Source: Russula earlei
Lineage: Eukaryota; Basidiomycota; Agaricomycetes; Russulales; Russulaceae
Assembly: GCA_025769875.1 (NCBI GenBank)
Contig: JAGFNK010000113.1
Span: 1-64,000 of the forward strand
DNA length: 64,000 bases
Direction of reading: 5' to 3'
This document shows positions 11,135 through 20,339 of this stretch, piece after piece (within the stretch, counting starts at the first letter, position 1; each line of letters begins with the position of its first letter). The position numbers and the translations under genes were made by a program. The notes beneath the pieces are model-generated. The model saw only the letters and a program-made list of their open reading frames with translations. It was not told the origin of the DNA and searched no databases.

Positions 11135-11963
11135 TCAGGTGAGGTCAAGATCAATCGGGGAGCAGCCAATGGCCAACAAGCCACCCTGTTGAGGTATGAC
11201 ATCAGTTAAGAAGGGGAAAAAATGACAACAACACCCACGAATTTATTGTCGGCGCAGCACATTGCTGGCGAGAACTCGCAATGGCCACCATCGCCGTCGC
11301 TGTCACCGCGGGGGGAACACTGCACACCCGCACCCTTTCCTGAATCCTGGATCTCATCGGTGAGGCCAATTTCGCCAATACCCGTGAGGAAATCGAGAAG
11401 ACCCTCCAGAATGTCACCGAAGTCTTGGCGTTTGCGTCCATGTGTCTGTTGACCATTCGACTGAAGCAAAGCATCAATGGCGAACTGACAGAGGTGGCGA
11501 TTGGATTATGACGTACATCGTATACCCAATTGCAGCATTGCTGCTCACCCACGCTGCAAACCTGTTTGTTCACCGACACGTTCGGGTCCTTGTCGTCGGT
11601 GTGAGACTTGTCCTTGTCATCGGGGTAAGGCTTGTCCTTGTCATCGGGGTAAGGCTTGCTCTTGTCATCGGGGTAGGGTTTCTTCTGATCAGGGTACTTC
11701 GCGGGATACTTCCCCTCGTCTGAATACAACTCCTTAGGGTACTTCGCCTTAGGATACTCCTCGGGTTTCTTCTCATCGGGGTACGAGGGTGCGTACGGCC
11801 TTTCTGGCGAATACTTGGGTGGAGGTGAGCGAGGAGGAGGATAAGGGTACGACGGCGATTTCGGTGCGTCGTCGGAGTCACGGGCTACCATAGGTGTCGC
11901 TGCCGCGGAGATGACCAGACCAGCAACGACGTAGACGAAGAGAGAAGAGAAACGCGAAAGCAT
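11135..11963 (-). CDS. Class I hydrophobin with a proline/tyrosine-rich extension
   Basis: Three exons: 11963-11517, 11460-11239 and 11185-11135; both introns are GT-AG and phase 0. The product is about 239 residues. It starts with a signal peptide (MLSRFSSLFVYVVAGLVISA); the upstream in-frame extension lacks an ATG. Residues 30-130 are low-complexity, with repeated PYPDDKDK units. The hydrophobin domain follows, with all eight cysteines: C-X6-CC, then C-X12-C-X6-CC, then the last Cys in exon 3 (GGLLAIGCSPI). A reading that ignores the second intron would lose this cysteine. Hydrophobins self-assemble into amphipathic films on hyphae and spores. The gene is a sister of 12673-13213: start context, signal peptide and both intron positions match. 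Confidence 0.9.
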
Positions 11964-12048
11964 GACGGAAAGCAGGAATAGAAATGAGAAGTGGAGAGAC
12001 CGTTGGAGAACCGCTGGGCACTGCAGAACTCGGGCCATAACCACCAGG

Positions 12049-12055
12049 TTTTATA
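12049..12055 (-). promoter_or_regulatory. TATA box of the hydrophobin gene at 11963
   Basis: TATAAAA on the minus strand, about 86 bp before the ATG. The sister hydrophobin has TATAAA at a similar distance, which supports a real core promoter. Confidence 0.5.
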
Positions 12056-12672
12056 CGTTTCCGTGTTTTGCATTCCAGTCCCCAACTTGAGTTTGGGCCG
12101 TAAGACGAAACCTTTCTAGACAACCGCAAATTCTTTGCTTGGAAGATGACGATCTGCCATCCATATGAGGACACTTCGATTCTTAACGCGTGAGGATCTT
12201 TCGTCAATTTCACATTCCAACGTCACCCAGAGTCTATCCTCGACCGCCGACAATCTTTTTGGTTACACAAGTCAAGATCGAAGATCTCCGTTCGAATTCC
12301 ACAAGTCTTCTGGGCCTAATAGACGTGATGATTGCCAAACAGGTTCGTTTGATAGGAAAGCCTTCTTCCCGAAAGGGCGCGATGACGTCGACAATAGGTG
12401 CGCGGAGCTGGGCCGGGCCAAGTCGGATGTGGATCCTGCTGAGCCTTGGTTCTCCGCCCCGTCCTGAGGGTGAGATGGGGGGTATCAAACTGACGAGAAT
12501 GGCGTGTCCACGGGCAGAAATTCTCACGCTTCCACTTATGGCTGGTTTTTCAGCCGAGCTCCACAAGTCCCTCGACATTTATGGGATTACGGTAACTCAT
12601 AATAAATTGGGTTTGTAGGAATAGTATGGTACGACAAGGACAGTGCAAAAGAATGGAAGTAGGGCATCAGGA
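12056..12672. other. Intergenic between the two hydrophobins
   Basis: Upstream region of one hydrophobin and downstream region of the other. ORFs on both strands here lack any family signature. I see nothing else. Confidence 0.4.
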
Positions 12673-13213
12673 TCACGTGTTAACGGTAATGGGCGAGCAG
12701 CCAACGGATATGAGTCCGCCCTTGTACAACATCAGCAACAAAAGGAGGAAGTAGGAGCAGCGCTCACAAAGTGATTGCCAGTGCAACACGTCGGGCTGAA
12801 CTCGCAATGGCCACCATCGCCGGAGCTGTCGCCCATAGGGGAACAACCTATGGCATAAGGCTTATTCGAGCGATGAACGTCGTCCACGGCGTCATCAAAG
12901 ATGCCGAGACCCCCGAAAAGTGCGATAAGATCGGCCAATGGATCGTCGTCGGCCCGAGCGTGTCCCCTAGAATCGGGAGCCTAAAAAAGCGACAGACAAA
13001 CATCAGCGAACAATAAAACAACCGCAGCAATGGATAACGGCTTGCAGGGTAAATCTGATTGCAGCACTTCTGTTCCTTCAGACTGCAATTCTGATCGTTG
13101 ACTTGCACATCCTTCACTTTCGGCTGCTGGGCCGGCGAGCCATCTGGGACGGGCTTTGCTGCGGCGAGACCGACGACGAGATAGACGAAGAGGGAAGAGA
13201 AACGCGAAAGCAT
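12673..13213 (-). CDS. Class I hydrophobin, short form
   Basis: Three exons: 13213-13046, 12980-12768 and 12720-12673. Intron 2 is GT-AG. Intron 1 must be GC-AG (donor GCAAGC at 13045, acceptor ttttttag) to keep the frame, and it falls exactly where the sister gene has a GT-AG intron (CC plus five residues, phase 0). The product is about 142 residues with signal peptide MLSRFSSLFVYLVVGLAAA. The cysteines are C-X6-CC, C-X12-C-X5-CC-X12-C, a complete class I pattern ending GGLISVGCSPITVNT. It lacks the PYPDDKDK repeats. Near-identical start contexts indicate a tandem duplication with the gene at 11135-11963. Confidence 0.88.
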
Positions 13214-13283
13214 GACAGAAAGCGAGACTAGAAATGAAGAGGACCGGTGAGGCACTGGTGAACTCGAGCCGTTGACCGCTGGC

Positions 13284-13289
13284 TTTATA
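13284..13289 (-). promoter_or_regulatory. TATA box of the hydrophobin gene at 13213
   Basis: TATAAA on the minus strand, about 71 bp upstream of the ATG, comparable to the box before the sister hydrophobin. Confidence 0.5.
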
Positions 13290-13519
13290 CGTACACGACG
13301 TACGGATTCCAATGACCCATTCAGTCGTACCGACGGCCAGTCAGCTCCAGATCTAACGTGGACATGGCGTGAATTGTGATCGGACATGGTGGTGGCTGGC
13401 ATGAGATCTTGAGAGGACAACCGTACAACTGCCCGTCGGTCTGATCGGACATTGGCATTCTGGCCGCGGAGTACGAGTACGAGGCTGGCATGGGCTAAAA
13501 AAAAAAAAATTTGAGACTT

Positions 13520-14499
13520 ATGGCATCTCTCTTCCGTTCTTTCAGGTGCACCTCTCGATCTATCCACCTCTTCCACCTATTTACGATTCCCTAGTAATGC
13601 ACTGCTCAAGAGACCGTTGGCCACCCAATGCGTGACCTCAGCCGTTCTTTTTGCCTCGGGCGACATCATCGCCCAGCAAGCTATCGAGCGAAAAAGCACA
13701 AAACACGATGTGCGCCCCCACCATTCTCATCGCTTCTAAAACTCACCCCACCTAGTTTTCGCGAACAGCCCGTCTGACATTTTTTGGAGGTGACCCTTGC
13801 GTGTGCATTCCCGAGTGTACATCGTGTCTCATGACCGCCATCCCACCAGGCTGCCTATTTGGTCCTCCAGTCTCAAAGTGGATAGCGTTTCTCAGTCGCC
13901 TACAGTTTGCTACCCCTACCAAAGCCGTCATCTATCGTGTGCGGTCATCCTCCTGCACAACCTCCGGTCACTAACCGCTTATCATTTACGCTGGCAGACG
14001 TGGTTGGATCAGACGTTCATGGCACCTGGTTCGTTTTTCATGTCTGACTGCATCCATGGTGCTTGATGAGTCTCGCAGTCGTCCTTGGTGGGTTCTTCAC
14101 CTCAATGTCTCTCCTGGAAGGCAAGGGCGTGTCCGGTGTAATGGATAGTCTGAACACGGCATGTCTCCTTTCTCATCCAACTCGGCGCCATGTTTGACCT
14201 TTTCCCTCCAGAAGTTTGTGCCGACCTTGATGCGAGGCTGGTGAGCAGGTCTTTTTGATCACCTTGTCAATCTAAGCACCACCATAGGGCGGTGTATACC
14301 CCCGCACAGATAGTCAATTTCGGACTGGTACCCCCGCAATTTCGGTTCGTTTTCATCAGCATCGTCAGCCTTGTATGGAGTATGTCTTTCATGTCCCGTG
14401 AAACACCCTACTGTGCTGACCATCCCGCTCGTCATAGATACTTATTTAAGCGTCGTTAATGCACGGTTGGGCGGAGCTATCGATGGATCTGTAGACTAG
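13520..14499 (+). CDS. Mpv17/PMP22-family membrane protein
   Basis: The start MASLFRSF is followed by exons at 13520-13545, 13595-13709, 13756-13789, 13850-13938, 13998-14038, 14079 to about 14158, then three more to the stop at 14497-14499. Family landmarks are in order: RPLATQCVTSAVLFASGDIIAQQ, RTARLTFFGG, LFGPPVSKW, TWLDQTFMAP, then FVPTLMRGWAVYTPAQIVNF and FRFVFISIVSLVWNTYLS. Members (Mpv17, PXMP2, yeast Sym1) are four-helix proteins of the inner mitochondrial or peroxisomal membrane thought to act as channels. Most introns are GT-AG; the one after SLNT seems to use a GC donor (GCATGT). Whether it is mitochondrial or peroxisomal cannot be told from sequence. Confidence 0.85.
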
Positions 14500-14839
14500 A
14501 CGCACGATGGCGCACTTGAAGTCCAGGAGAGAGCTACAATTGACTGTGGGTTGTACGATGTTTCAGTGCCTGCCGGTGATGATGGCAGCTGTGTGCACTT
14601 CGCCTCGTGGGCGTGCACACGCCTCCATCCCTTGCTTATCAGCCGTTTAAGGTTCAAGGCAGGCATGGCTCAGGGGCGTGGCGTGTCAAACGCAGTACCT
14701 CTACTCGAGTTTTCGCCTGCTGACGACCATGCTTTCGTTCGTAATTGACCGGGATCCGTCCGTTTGAATGTAGTGAGTGAGGTAGAGCAGAGATGGAGCA
14801 GCCGTTGTGCCTGTCCTTTGATGTTGTTTCCCATTTACC
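14500..14839. other. Intergenic, no gene seen
   Basis: Between the Mpv17 stop and the F-box ATG. No recognisable motif beyond probable terminator and promoter sequence. Confidence 0.4.
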
Positions 14840-16840
14840 ATGTTCGAGTCGGAGTCCACATTCGCTGCCCGTACGTATCGCAGCAAATCGACTAAAACCG
14901 CTGCAACGATGCCTCTCGACGTCCTCCAGCGCAGACGGTTGGATCCTTGGTTGGCCGAACGCAACCGACCCGAGAAAGACCGCGTCCCGTTTCACTCGCT
15001 CCCGCCAGAACTTCTCGTTCTCATCTTTATCCTGCTCACACACGACGTCCTCGATCCCCACCTGTCGCCACTGGACGCCGCCCCCCTCAACATTTCCCAT
15101 GTGTGCCAGAGATGGCGGGACATAGCACTCTCCACGCCTACCCTCTGGCGTCGCGTCATTCTCGCCCCGTCAGACCTGCTATCAACATGGCTCTTTGTGA
15201 GCCCTCCCACTCAGGCTTTCCTCGGCCGATCGAAGGGTGTTCCTACCGAGGTATTCTACGCCGCACCGCCGATCAAGACCAACAAGGACTCGGCGCCCAC
15301 GCTGAGAAGCGTGCTGACAGCGCTCCGCGTGCGGGGACACCGGCGACCCCGCCGGTCCCACGTCCTCGACGTGTTGCCTCCGCTCCGCTCTCTCTACATA
15401 CACGGCGACCAGGACGTGATCGTCGATACCCTCTCCTATCTCCACAACCACACACCGGGGTTCGGGTCCCTCGAATCGCTCGAGCTCGCGCTCCGATCCT
15501 CCACCCCGGGCGAACTGCACGACACGCTCCGGTGGGACGGCCCCGAGCGCGCGTACGGCCAATCGAACCCCTGGCGCACGCATCGCTTCCCGACCCTGCG
15601 GGCGCTCACCCTGCGCGACATCCCGCTCGCGGGCGTGGCGTTCGGGCAGCTGCCCGCGCTGCGCGAGATCACGCTCACGGTCGACACCCCGCTCCCGGGA
15701 CACCTCGACTTTCTGCGCGTTCCGTACTTTGCGCGGCTGCTGGCCTGCGCGCCCTGCGTCGAGCGGCTCGCCCTCCTGCGCGCCGGGCCCGTGTTCTCCC
15801 TCCCGCTCGACACGAACGTCCAGGCGAAGCTCTGCTGGGAGGACGACGCGGCCTGGCGGCTCGACAGCCCCAGGGCGCTCCCGCCCGTCCTGCTCGAGCA
15901 CCTGCGCGAGCTCGAGTGGACCGAGGCGCACCCGGTGACGCTGCACCTGTTCCTCATGCACTTCCCCACGCCGCGGCTGGAGATCCTCGACATTGCGTTC
16001 GCCGGCCCGAGCAAGTGCAAGAAGCTGGCCGCGTGGCTGCACCCCACCTTCGTCCACGTGAGGCACAGCACGCCCGCCCTGCCGGTCCTCGAGCTGTCCA
16101 ACCTGAAGGTGCTCCGCGCGCACTGCTCCTCGGGCGACACGCTGCGGAGCCCGTTCCTCCAGCTCTACTTCCCCGCGCTCGAGACGCTGTCGCTCTCGCA
16201 CCGAAACAACGGGTCGGCCCGTCGTCCGACGGGCCCGCCGCGCGCGCTCGTCAACGACGACGACGAGGACCCACCGCGCCAGCTGCCGCGGTTGGAGAGC
16301 ATCTTTCGCGATCCGCGAATACCGCGTCTGACGCACCTCCTGCTCTCCGGTTTCGCGGTCCCCCCCGAACAGGCCTCCCTGATGCTGGGATACATGCCGT
16401 GCCTTCAGCGCCTCGACTGCAACTTCATTCTCAACATCGCCCCCCTGCTCGACGCTCTCGCCACCGCGCGTCCTGTCGGAGTGCGCGTGTGCCCGCGCCT
16501 GCGCCACATCCAGCTCTGGTATTGCGACGGCGTCGAACCTGCCACGCTCACCCGTCTCGTCAAGTTGCGAAATGGGCACGGATCCGAGGACAATCGCACC
16601 GAACTTGTCGACTGCGGAGGAAAGCGCCCAATCAAACCACTGCCCAAGGGCGCCCACAACTACGCCGCGGGACGAATAGCATGGCAATATGTGGGGACGA
16701 TCGACGAGCGACGAATTGCAAAGGTTGAACAGGTGTCTGTAGAAGGATGTCGGCCGATAACCGGAGAGGAGGCCGTATCCTTGAGGCAGTTGGGGGTCGA
16801 AGTCCGGTGGACCCAGGTTTCCATGGATGCGTGGTCATGA
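14840..16840 (+). CDS. F-box protein with leucine-rich C-terminus
   Basis: A single 666-codon exon. Residues about 50-95 form an F-box (FHSLPPELLVLIFILL, then VCQRWRDIALSTPTLWRRV), the usual Agaricomycete arrangement. The rest is leucine-rich and looks like degenerate LRR/RNI-type repeats used to bind a substrate. Such proteins couple targets to SCF ubiquitin ligases via Skp1. The stretch 15,200-16,600 is much richer in G+C than the neighbours and produces long open frames on both strands; the F-box and the normal third-position GC bias single out this frame. Substrate unknown. Confidence 0.85.
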   Translation: MFESESTFAARTYRSKSTKTAATMPLDVLQRRRLDPWLAERNRPEKDRVPFHSLPPELLVLIFILLTHDVLDPHLSPLDAAPLNISHVCQRWRDIALSTPTLWRRVILAPSDLLSTWLFVSPPTQAFLGRSKGVPTEVFYAAPPIKTNKDSAPTLRSVLTALRVRGHRRPRRSHVLDVLPPLRSLYIHGDQDVIVDTLSYLHNHTPGFGSLESLELALRSSTPGELHDTLRWDGPERAYGQSNPWRTHRFPTLRALTLRDIPLAGVAFGQLPALREITLTVDTPLPGHLDFLRVPYFARLLACAPCVERLALLRAGPVFSLPLDTNVQAKLCWEDDAAWRLDSPRALPPVLLEHLRELEWTEAHPVTLHLFLMHFPTPRLEILDIAFAGPSKCKKLAAWLHPTFVHVRHSTPALPVLELSNLKVLRAHCSSGDTLRSPFLQLYFPALETLSLSHRNNGSARRPTGPPRALVNDDDEDPPRQLPRLESIFRDPRIPRLTHLLLSGFAVPPEQASLMLGYMPCLQRLDCNFILNIAPLLDALATARPVGVRVCPRLRHIQLWYCDGVEPATLTRLVKLRNGHGSEDNRTELVDCGGKRPIKPLPKGAHNYAAGRIAWQYVGTIDERRIAKVEQVSVEGCRPITGEEAVSLRQLGVEVRWTQVSMDAWS

Positions 16841-17021
16841 CATTTTTGTTGTTGTAAGGAGTAGGATTGTATTAATACAACAATATATATATATGTACGA
16901 CTCGATTCGCCCCAGTTCCGGAGTTTGAGATGTTTTACCAGTCAGTAAGTTGTGAAAGGGCTTCGCGATCGCGCCATCCTTGCAGCGGGTGTACGACACA
17001 AGTTCAATCCCATAGACCCAC

Positions 17022-18169
17022 CTACATCCTCGCCTTTATCAGGCCCTTGGTCGACTCTGGATCCAGAACGCTCTCCGGATATGGCAGCATGGGTCCTCGA
17101 AGGTGTTCAGAGGCGCCATCGACAACCAGAACCTGACCAGAGATGTAGCTGGCCGCGTCGCTGAACAAGAAGACTGCTGCGTTGGCAACATCCCTGGAAT
17201 CACCCTTGCGGCCCGTCGGAAGGTACCAGTTTTTCTGTCCAGTGGGGTCCTTGGACGAGAGGCGTTCCTCGCCCTCTGTTCCGGCAATAAGGCCCGGTGC
17301 GATGACATTCGAACGTATGCCATGAGGACCTTCTTCCACCGCGAGGACTGCAGATGTCGCGTCCACGGCAGCTTTAGCAGCGGAGACGTGTACCTGATAT
17401 GGCGTGCCTGAAGGTATGCTCAGATCCCCAAGAAGCACTGCAGTCTACTCTAGAGCACACGCACCCCGGTAGTGTAAGGTCGCGCTTACATGGACGTACG
17501 AACCCTTTGAGGCCCTCACGTAGGGTAAAGTGGCCTTGATGGTATGGTACGTCCCAAGCTGACCGAGTGGCAGACGTTAACAAGCAGGAGAGAAAAACAA
17601 GAGACGCCTACCGCGTCAATCTCGATTACAGTCCTGAAACCGTTCTCGGAGAGACCCGAGATGGGGGCCAGAAAGTTCCCAGCGGCACCTGGGGTGTGGT
17701 GGTCATTGGGAGAGAATAGAGGGGGCGTGCGCGTGGCACTTGCCATTGATGACAAAATCAATCCTGCCATACCTCTTGATGGTTATCTTAACAGCATCCT
17801 GAACTTGTATGGGGTCCCTGACGTCGGCCTTGACGGGGAGGCAAGCGTTTCCAGTAGCAGCGGAAAGTTCTTGGGCGGCCCTCTTTAGGCGTTCCTCGCT
17901 ACGATCATGTCAGGAAAAGGAAAGTTGCAAACTTCTATGTGACTTACTTTCGACCAACGATGGCAGCATTAGCGCCATGTCGCAGCTTGATGGAGTCGAG
18001 AGAGCGCGTTAGTAGTCGGACCTCCATGTTAGCAAGTTGGACGAACGACAGCTTCGGTCATAACACGACATATTCCAGAGCCACCGCCAGTGCAAAAGAG
18101 AACTTTATTCTTGAAGATGTCACGCCTGAAGACGGTGGTAGAGTCAACGACGGGGTGGAATTGGGACAT
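17022..18169 (-). CDS. SPS19: Peroxisomal 2,4-dienoyl-CoA reductase (SDR family)
   Basis: The multi-exon gene starts at 18169 ([11 protein letters not shown]) and ends at 17022. The SDR order is clear: cofactor motif TGGGSGICR near residue 30, [25 protein letters not shown], then [21 protein letters not shown] and [10 protein letters not shown]. The usual catalytic Tyr is replaced in the YxxxK position (VHVSAAK), as is typical of dienoyl-CoA reductases rather than ordinary SDRs. The enzyme uses NADPH to remove double bonds during beta-oxidation of polyunsaturated fatty acids. The C-terminus is ARM, which fits the PTS1 consensus. One intron, after the codons for VIN, uses a GC donor (GCAAGT); the GT alternative breaks the conserved AAGNF frame. 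Confidence 0.88.
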
Positions 18170-18346
18170 TCTGATGATGATGGGAGTATGAAAGCAAGGA
18201 ATGTATGACCTTCACTTCGGCACCGGCAACTCGCTTGGACCGGCTCAGGTTTGGGTGTGATTGATAGTAATGTCGTGTCGTGTACAAAAAATAAAAGAGC
18301 GACAGTAAAAAGAGTGAAATATCTTCGCCAACCACACTCTGCCTAT

Positions 18347-20247
18347 TTATACAAACTGATCCAATGGCGAACACCCAAGCACCGAGCCCTTGATGTAGCA
18401 GATTGATTAACAGATGGAACTGGACAGGGCTAACTTGAAGGATACGCACCATTGTGATTTCGTCACAGCAAAGTAGCCAATCAGTCGGAGGACACCAGTC
18501 CACTGACTCAAGATCGCAGTCCTTTCCGACCAAGTCATCAATGTCGCTCGTCGTATCTACTACCGTGTCGCTACGATCGTCTGAGAAAGGTTTCTTCACT
18601 GGAGCACCGTCCCTCTGGAATCCAAGTCAGAAACAGGGCAACAAAACGGAGGGTTATTATGGATACCGTGGTCGCGTTCTTACAACAAATCAGTTGGTCC
18701 GGGTTGCAAAGTTTCCTGCCATCATCGATCGGGGAAAACGGGTACGCGGGATTGGAGGGTCGCTCGCCTGGGTGGGGATTTCTCTTCGTAGGGCCGAGGC
18801 TTATCGTAGGGCCGAGGCTTATCCTCCTTCGGCGATGGAACCCCAGTAGGATTTCTCCTCAGGCTTCTTCTCGGGCTTGGGACTCTCCGGATAAGACTTC
18901 GAAGGGGGAGGAGACGGGTAAGACTTCTCCTCGAGCTTGGGTTTCTCCTCCCTCTGCGGCGGGGACGGATACGAGTAAGGCTTCTCCTCAGGTTTGGGTT
19001 TCTCCTCCTGCGGCGGGGACGGATACGAGTAAGGCTTCTCCTCAGGCTTGGGCTTCTCCTCCTGAGGTGGGGACGGATACGAGTAAGGCTTCTCCTCAGG
19101 CTTGGGCTTCTCCTCCTGAGGTGGGGACGGATACGAGTAAGGCTTCTCCTCAGGCTTGGGCTTCTCCTGAGGTGGGGACGGATACGAGTAAGGCTTCTCC
19201 TCGGGCTTGGGCTTCTCCTCCTGAGGCGGGGACGGATACGAATAAGGCTTCTCCTCTGGCTTGGGCTTCTCCTCCTGAGGCGGGGACGGATACGAATAAG
19301 GCTTCTCCTCAGGCTTGGGCTTCTCCTCCTGAGGTGGGGACGGATACGAGTAAGGCTTCTCCTCAGGCTTGGATTTCTCCTCCTGCGGCGGTGGCGGGTA
19401 CGAGTAAGGCTTCTCCTCAGGCTTGGGCTTCTCCTCAGGCTTGGGTTTCTCCTCCTGCGGCGGTGGCGGGTACGAGTAAGGCTTCTCCTCAGGCTTGGGC
19501 TTCTCCTCCTGCGGCGGTGGCGGGTACGAGTAAGGCTTCTCCTCATGTTTCTCCTCCTTCTGTGGTGGGAGGGGGGATGGGTAAGCCTTCTCCTCAGGCT
19601 TTGGGGTCTCGGGATAAGTCTTCGGAGGGGGCGGAGGGCGCGTAAGACGCCTGGGGCTTCTCCGAGGGAGATGGAGCAGGGGGAGACGGGTAAGCCTTCT
19701 CCTCAGGCTTTGGAGTCTCAGGATAAGTCTTCGGAGGGGGAGCAGGCGCGTAAGACGCCTGGGGCTTCTCAGAGGCAGGGGGAGACGGGTAAGCCTTCTC
19801 CTCAGGAGTCTCGGGATAAGTCTTCGGAGGGGGAGCGGGGGCGTAAGACGCTTGGGGCTTCTCCGAGGCAGGGGGAGACGGGTAAGGCTTCTCGTACGCA
19901 GGAGGGGACGGGTAAGAATTCACAGAGGAAGAAGACGGGTACTCCTTCTCATAGAGCCTTGGCACCTGTTTCTTCCGAGGAGGCGACGGGTATGGCTTCT
20001 CCTCCTCCGGCTTGGGCTCCTCCAGATAGGGCCTGGGGTATGGCGGTGGGGGGTAAGGCCGCTTCTCCTCCGGGTACCGCATTGGCACAGACGGGGGCTC
20101 AGGCGGGGATGGATAGAATGGGGCCTTGTAGTCCCAGAGCCTGGGCTCGTCTGTGCATGCGGGAGGGGGCCCCGTAGGCGTCGACGCGACGTAGACGGCC
20201 AGGATGGCGGCGACAGAGGCAGGGAGAAGAGGGATACGCCAGAACAT
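18347..20247 (-). CDS. Hydrophobin with a long proline-rich repeat domain (frame break)
   Basis: The ATG at 20247 opens a signal peptide (MFWRIPLLPASVAAILAV), followed by about 450 residues of Pro/Lys/Glu/Tyr repeats, including about eleven copies of a unit ending EEKPYSYPSPP. The end carries a hydrophobin domain in three exons (to 18667, 18614-18450, 18388-18347): CNPDQLICC, DCDLESVDWC, then CC, then GSVLGCSPLDQFV, giving eight cysteines. Both introns inside it match the other two hydrophobins in position and phase. Joining the repeats to the domain needs a 74-nt intron (18841-18768, weak donor GTTCCA) that restores the frame. One extra base near 19640, in the ASYAP unit beside a run of five C, breaks the repeat frame: consensus error or a true lesion. 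Confidence 0.75.
18970..19540 (-). repeat. Tandem 54-57-bp coding minisatellite
   Basis: About eleven units, each starting around the Tyr-Ser-Tyr codons (tacgagtaaggcttctcctc on the plus strand), differ by a few bases and by three- or six-codon length steps. It encodes the PQEEKPKPEEKPYSYPSPP type repeat of the hydrophobin above. The high unit identity suggests recent expansion. Confidence 0.85.
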
Positions 20248-20331
20248 TGAGAAGAAGGAGGGGAATAGTAATGAACGTGGGGTGGAGCACACGACTGGCT
20301 ACCGTCCTTGTCGGGCGCATCGACGGTCGAC

Positions 20332-20337
20332 TTTATT
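20332..20337 (-). promoter_or_regulatory. Possible TATA-like box of the third hydrophobin
   Basis: AATAAA on the minus strand, about 85 bp upstream of the ATG, at the position where the other two hydrophobins have TATAAA. Confidence 0.3.
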
Positions 20338-20339
20338 CG

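Noticed and set aside
11202..12044. Hydrophobin starting at 12044 and ending without the eighth cysteine
   Set aside because: No ATG at 12044, and the missing cysteine is in a third exon (11185-11135) after a GT-AG intron.
15182..16687. 501-codon minus-strand ORF rich in Arg, Glu and Gly
   Set aside because: Shadow of the GC-rich F-box gene; no domain, composition dictated by the complementary strand.
14947..16728. 593-codon plus-strand ORF in another frame of the F-box gene
   Set aside because: Ala/Arg/Pro-rich frame-shift shadow; the F-box and LRR-like sequence is in the frame starting at 14840.
18722..19546. 274-codon minus-strand ORF of RRRSPSLRRS repeats resembling an SR protein
   Set aside because: It is the wrong frame of the hydrophobin minisatellite; the PYSYPSPP frame continues from the signal peptide into the Cys domain.
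18659..20177. Two long plus-strand ORFs of Ala/Ser/Pro/Gly-rich repeats
   Set aside because: Antisense shadows of the same coding repeats.
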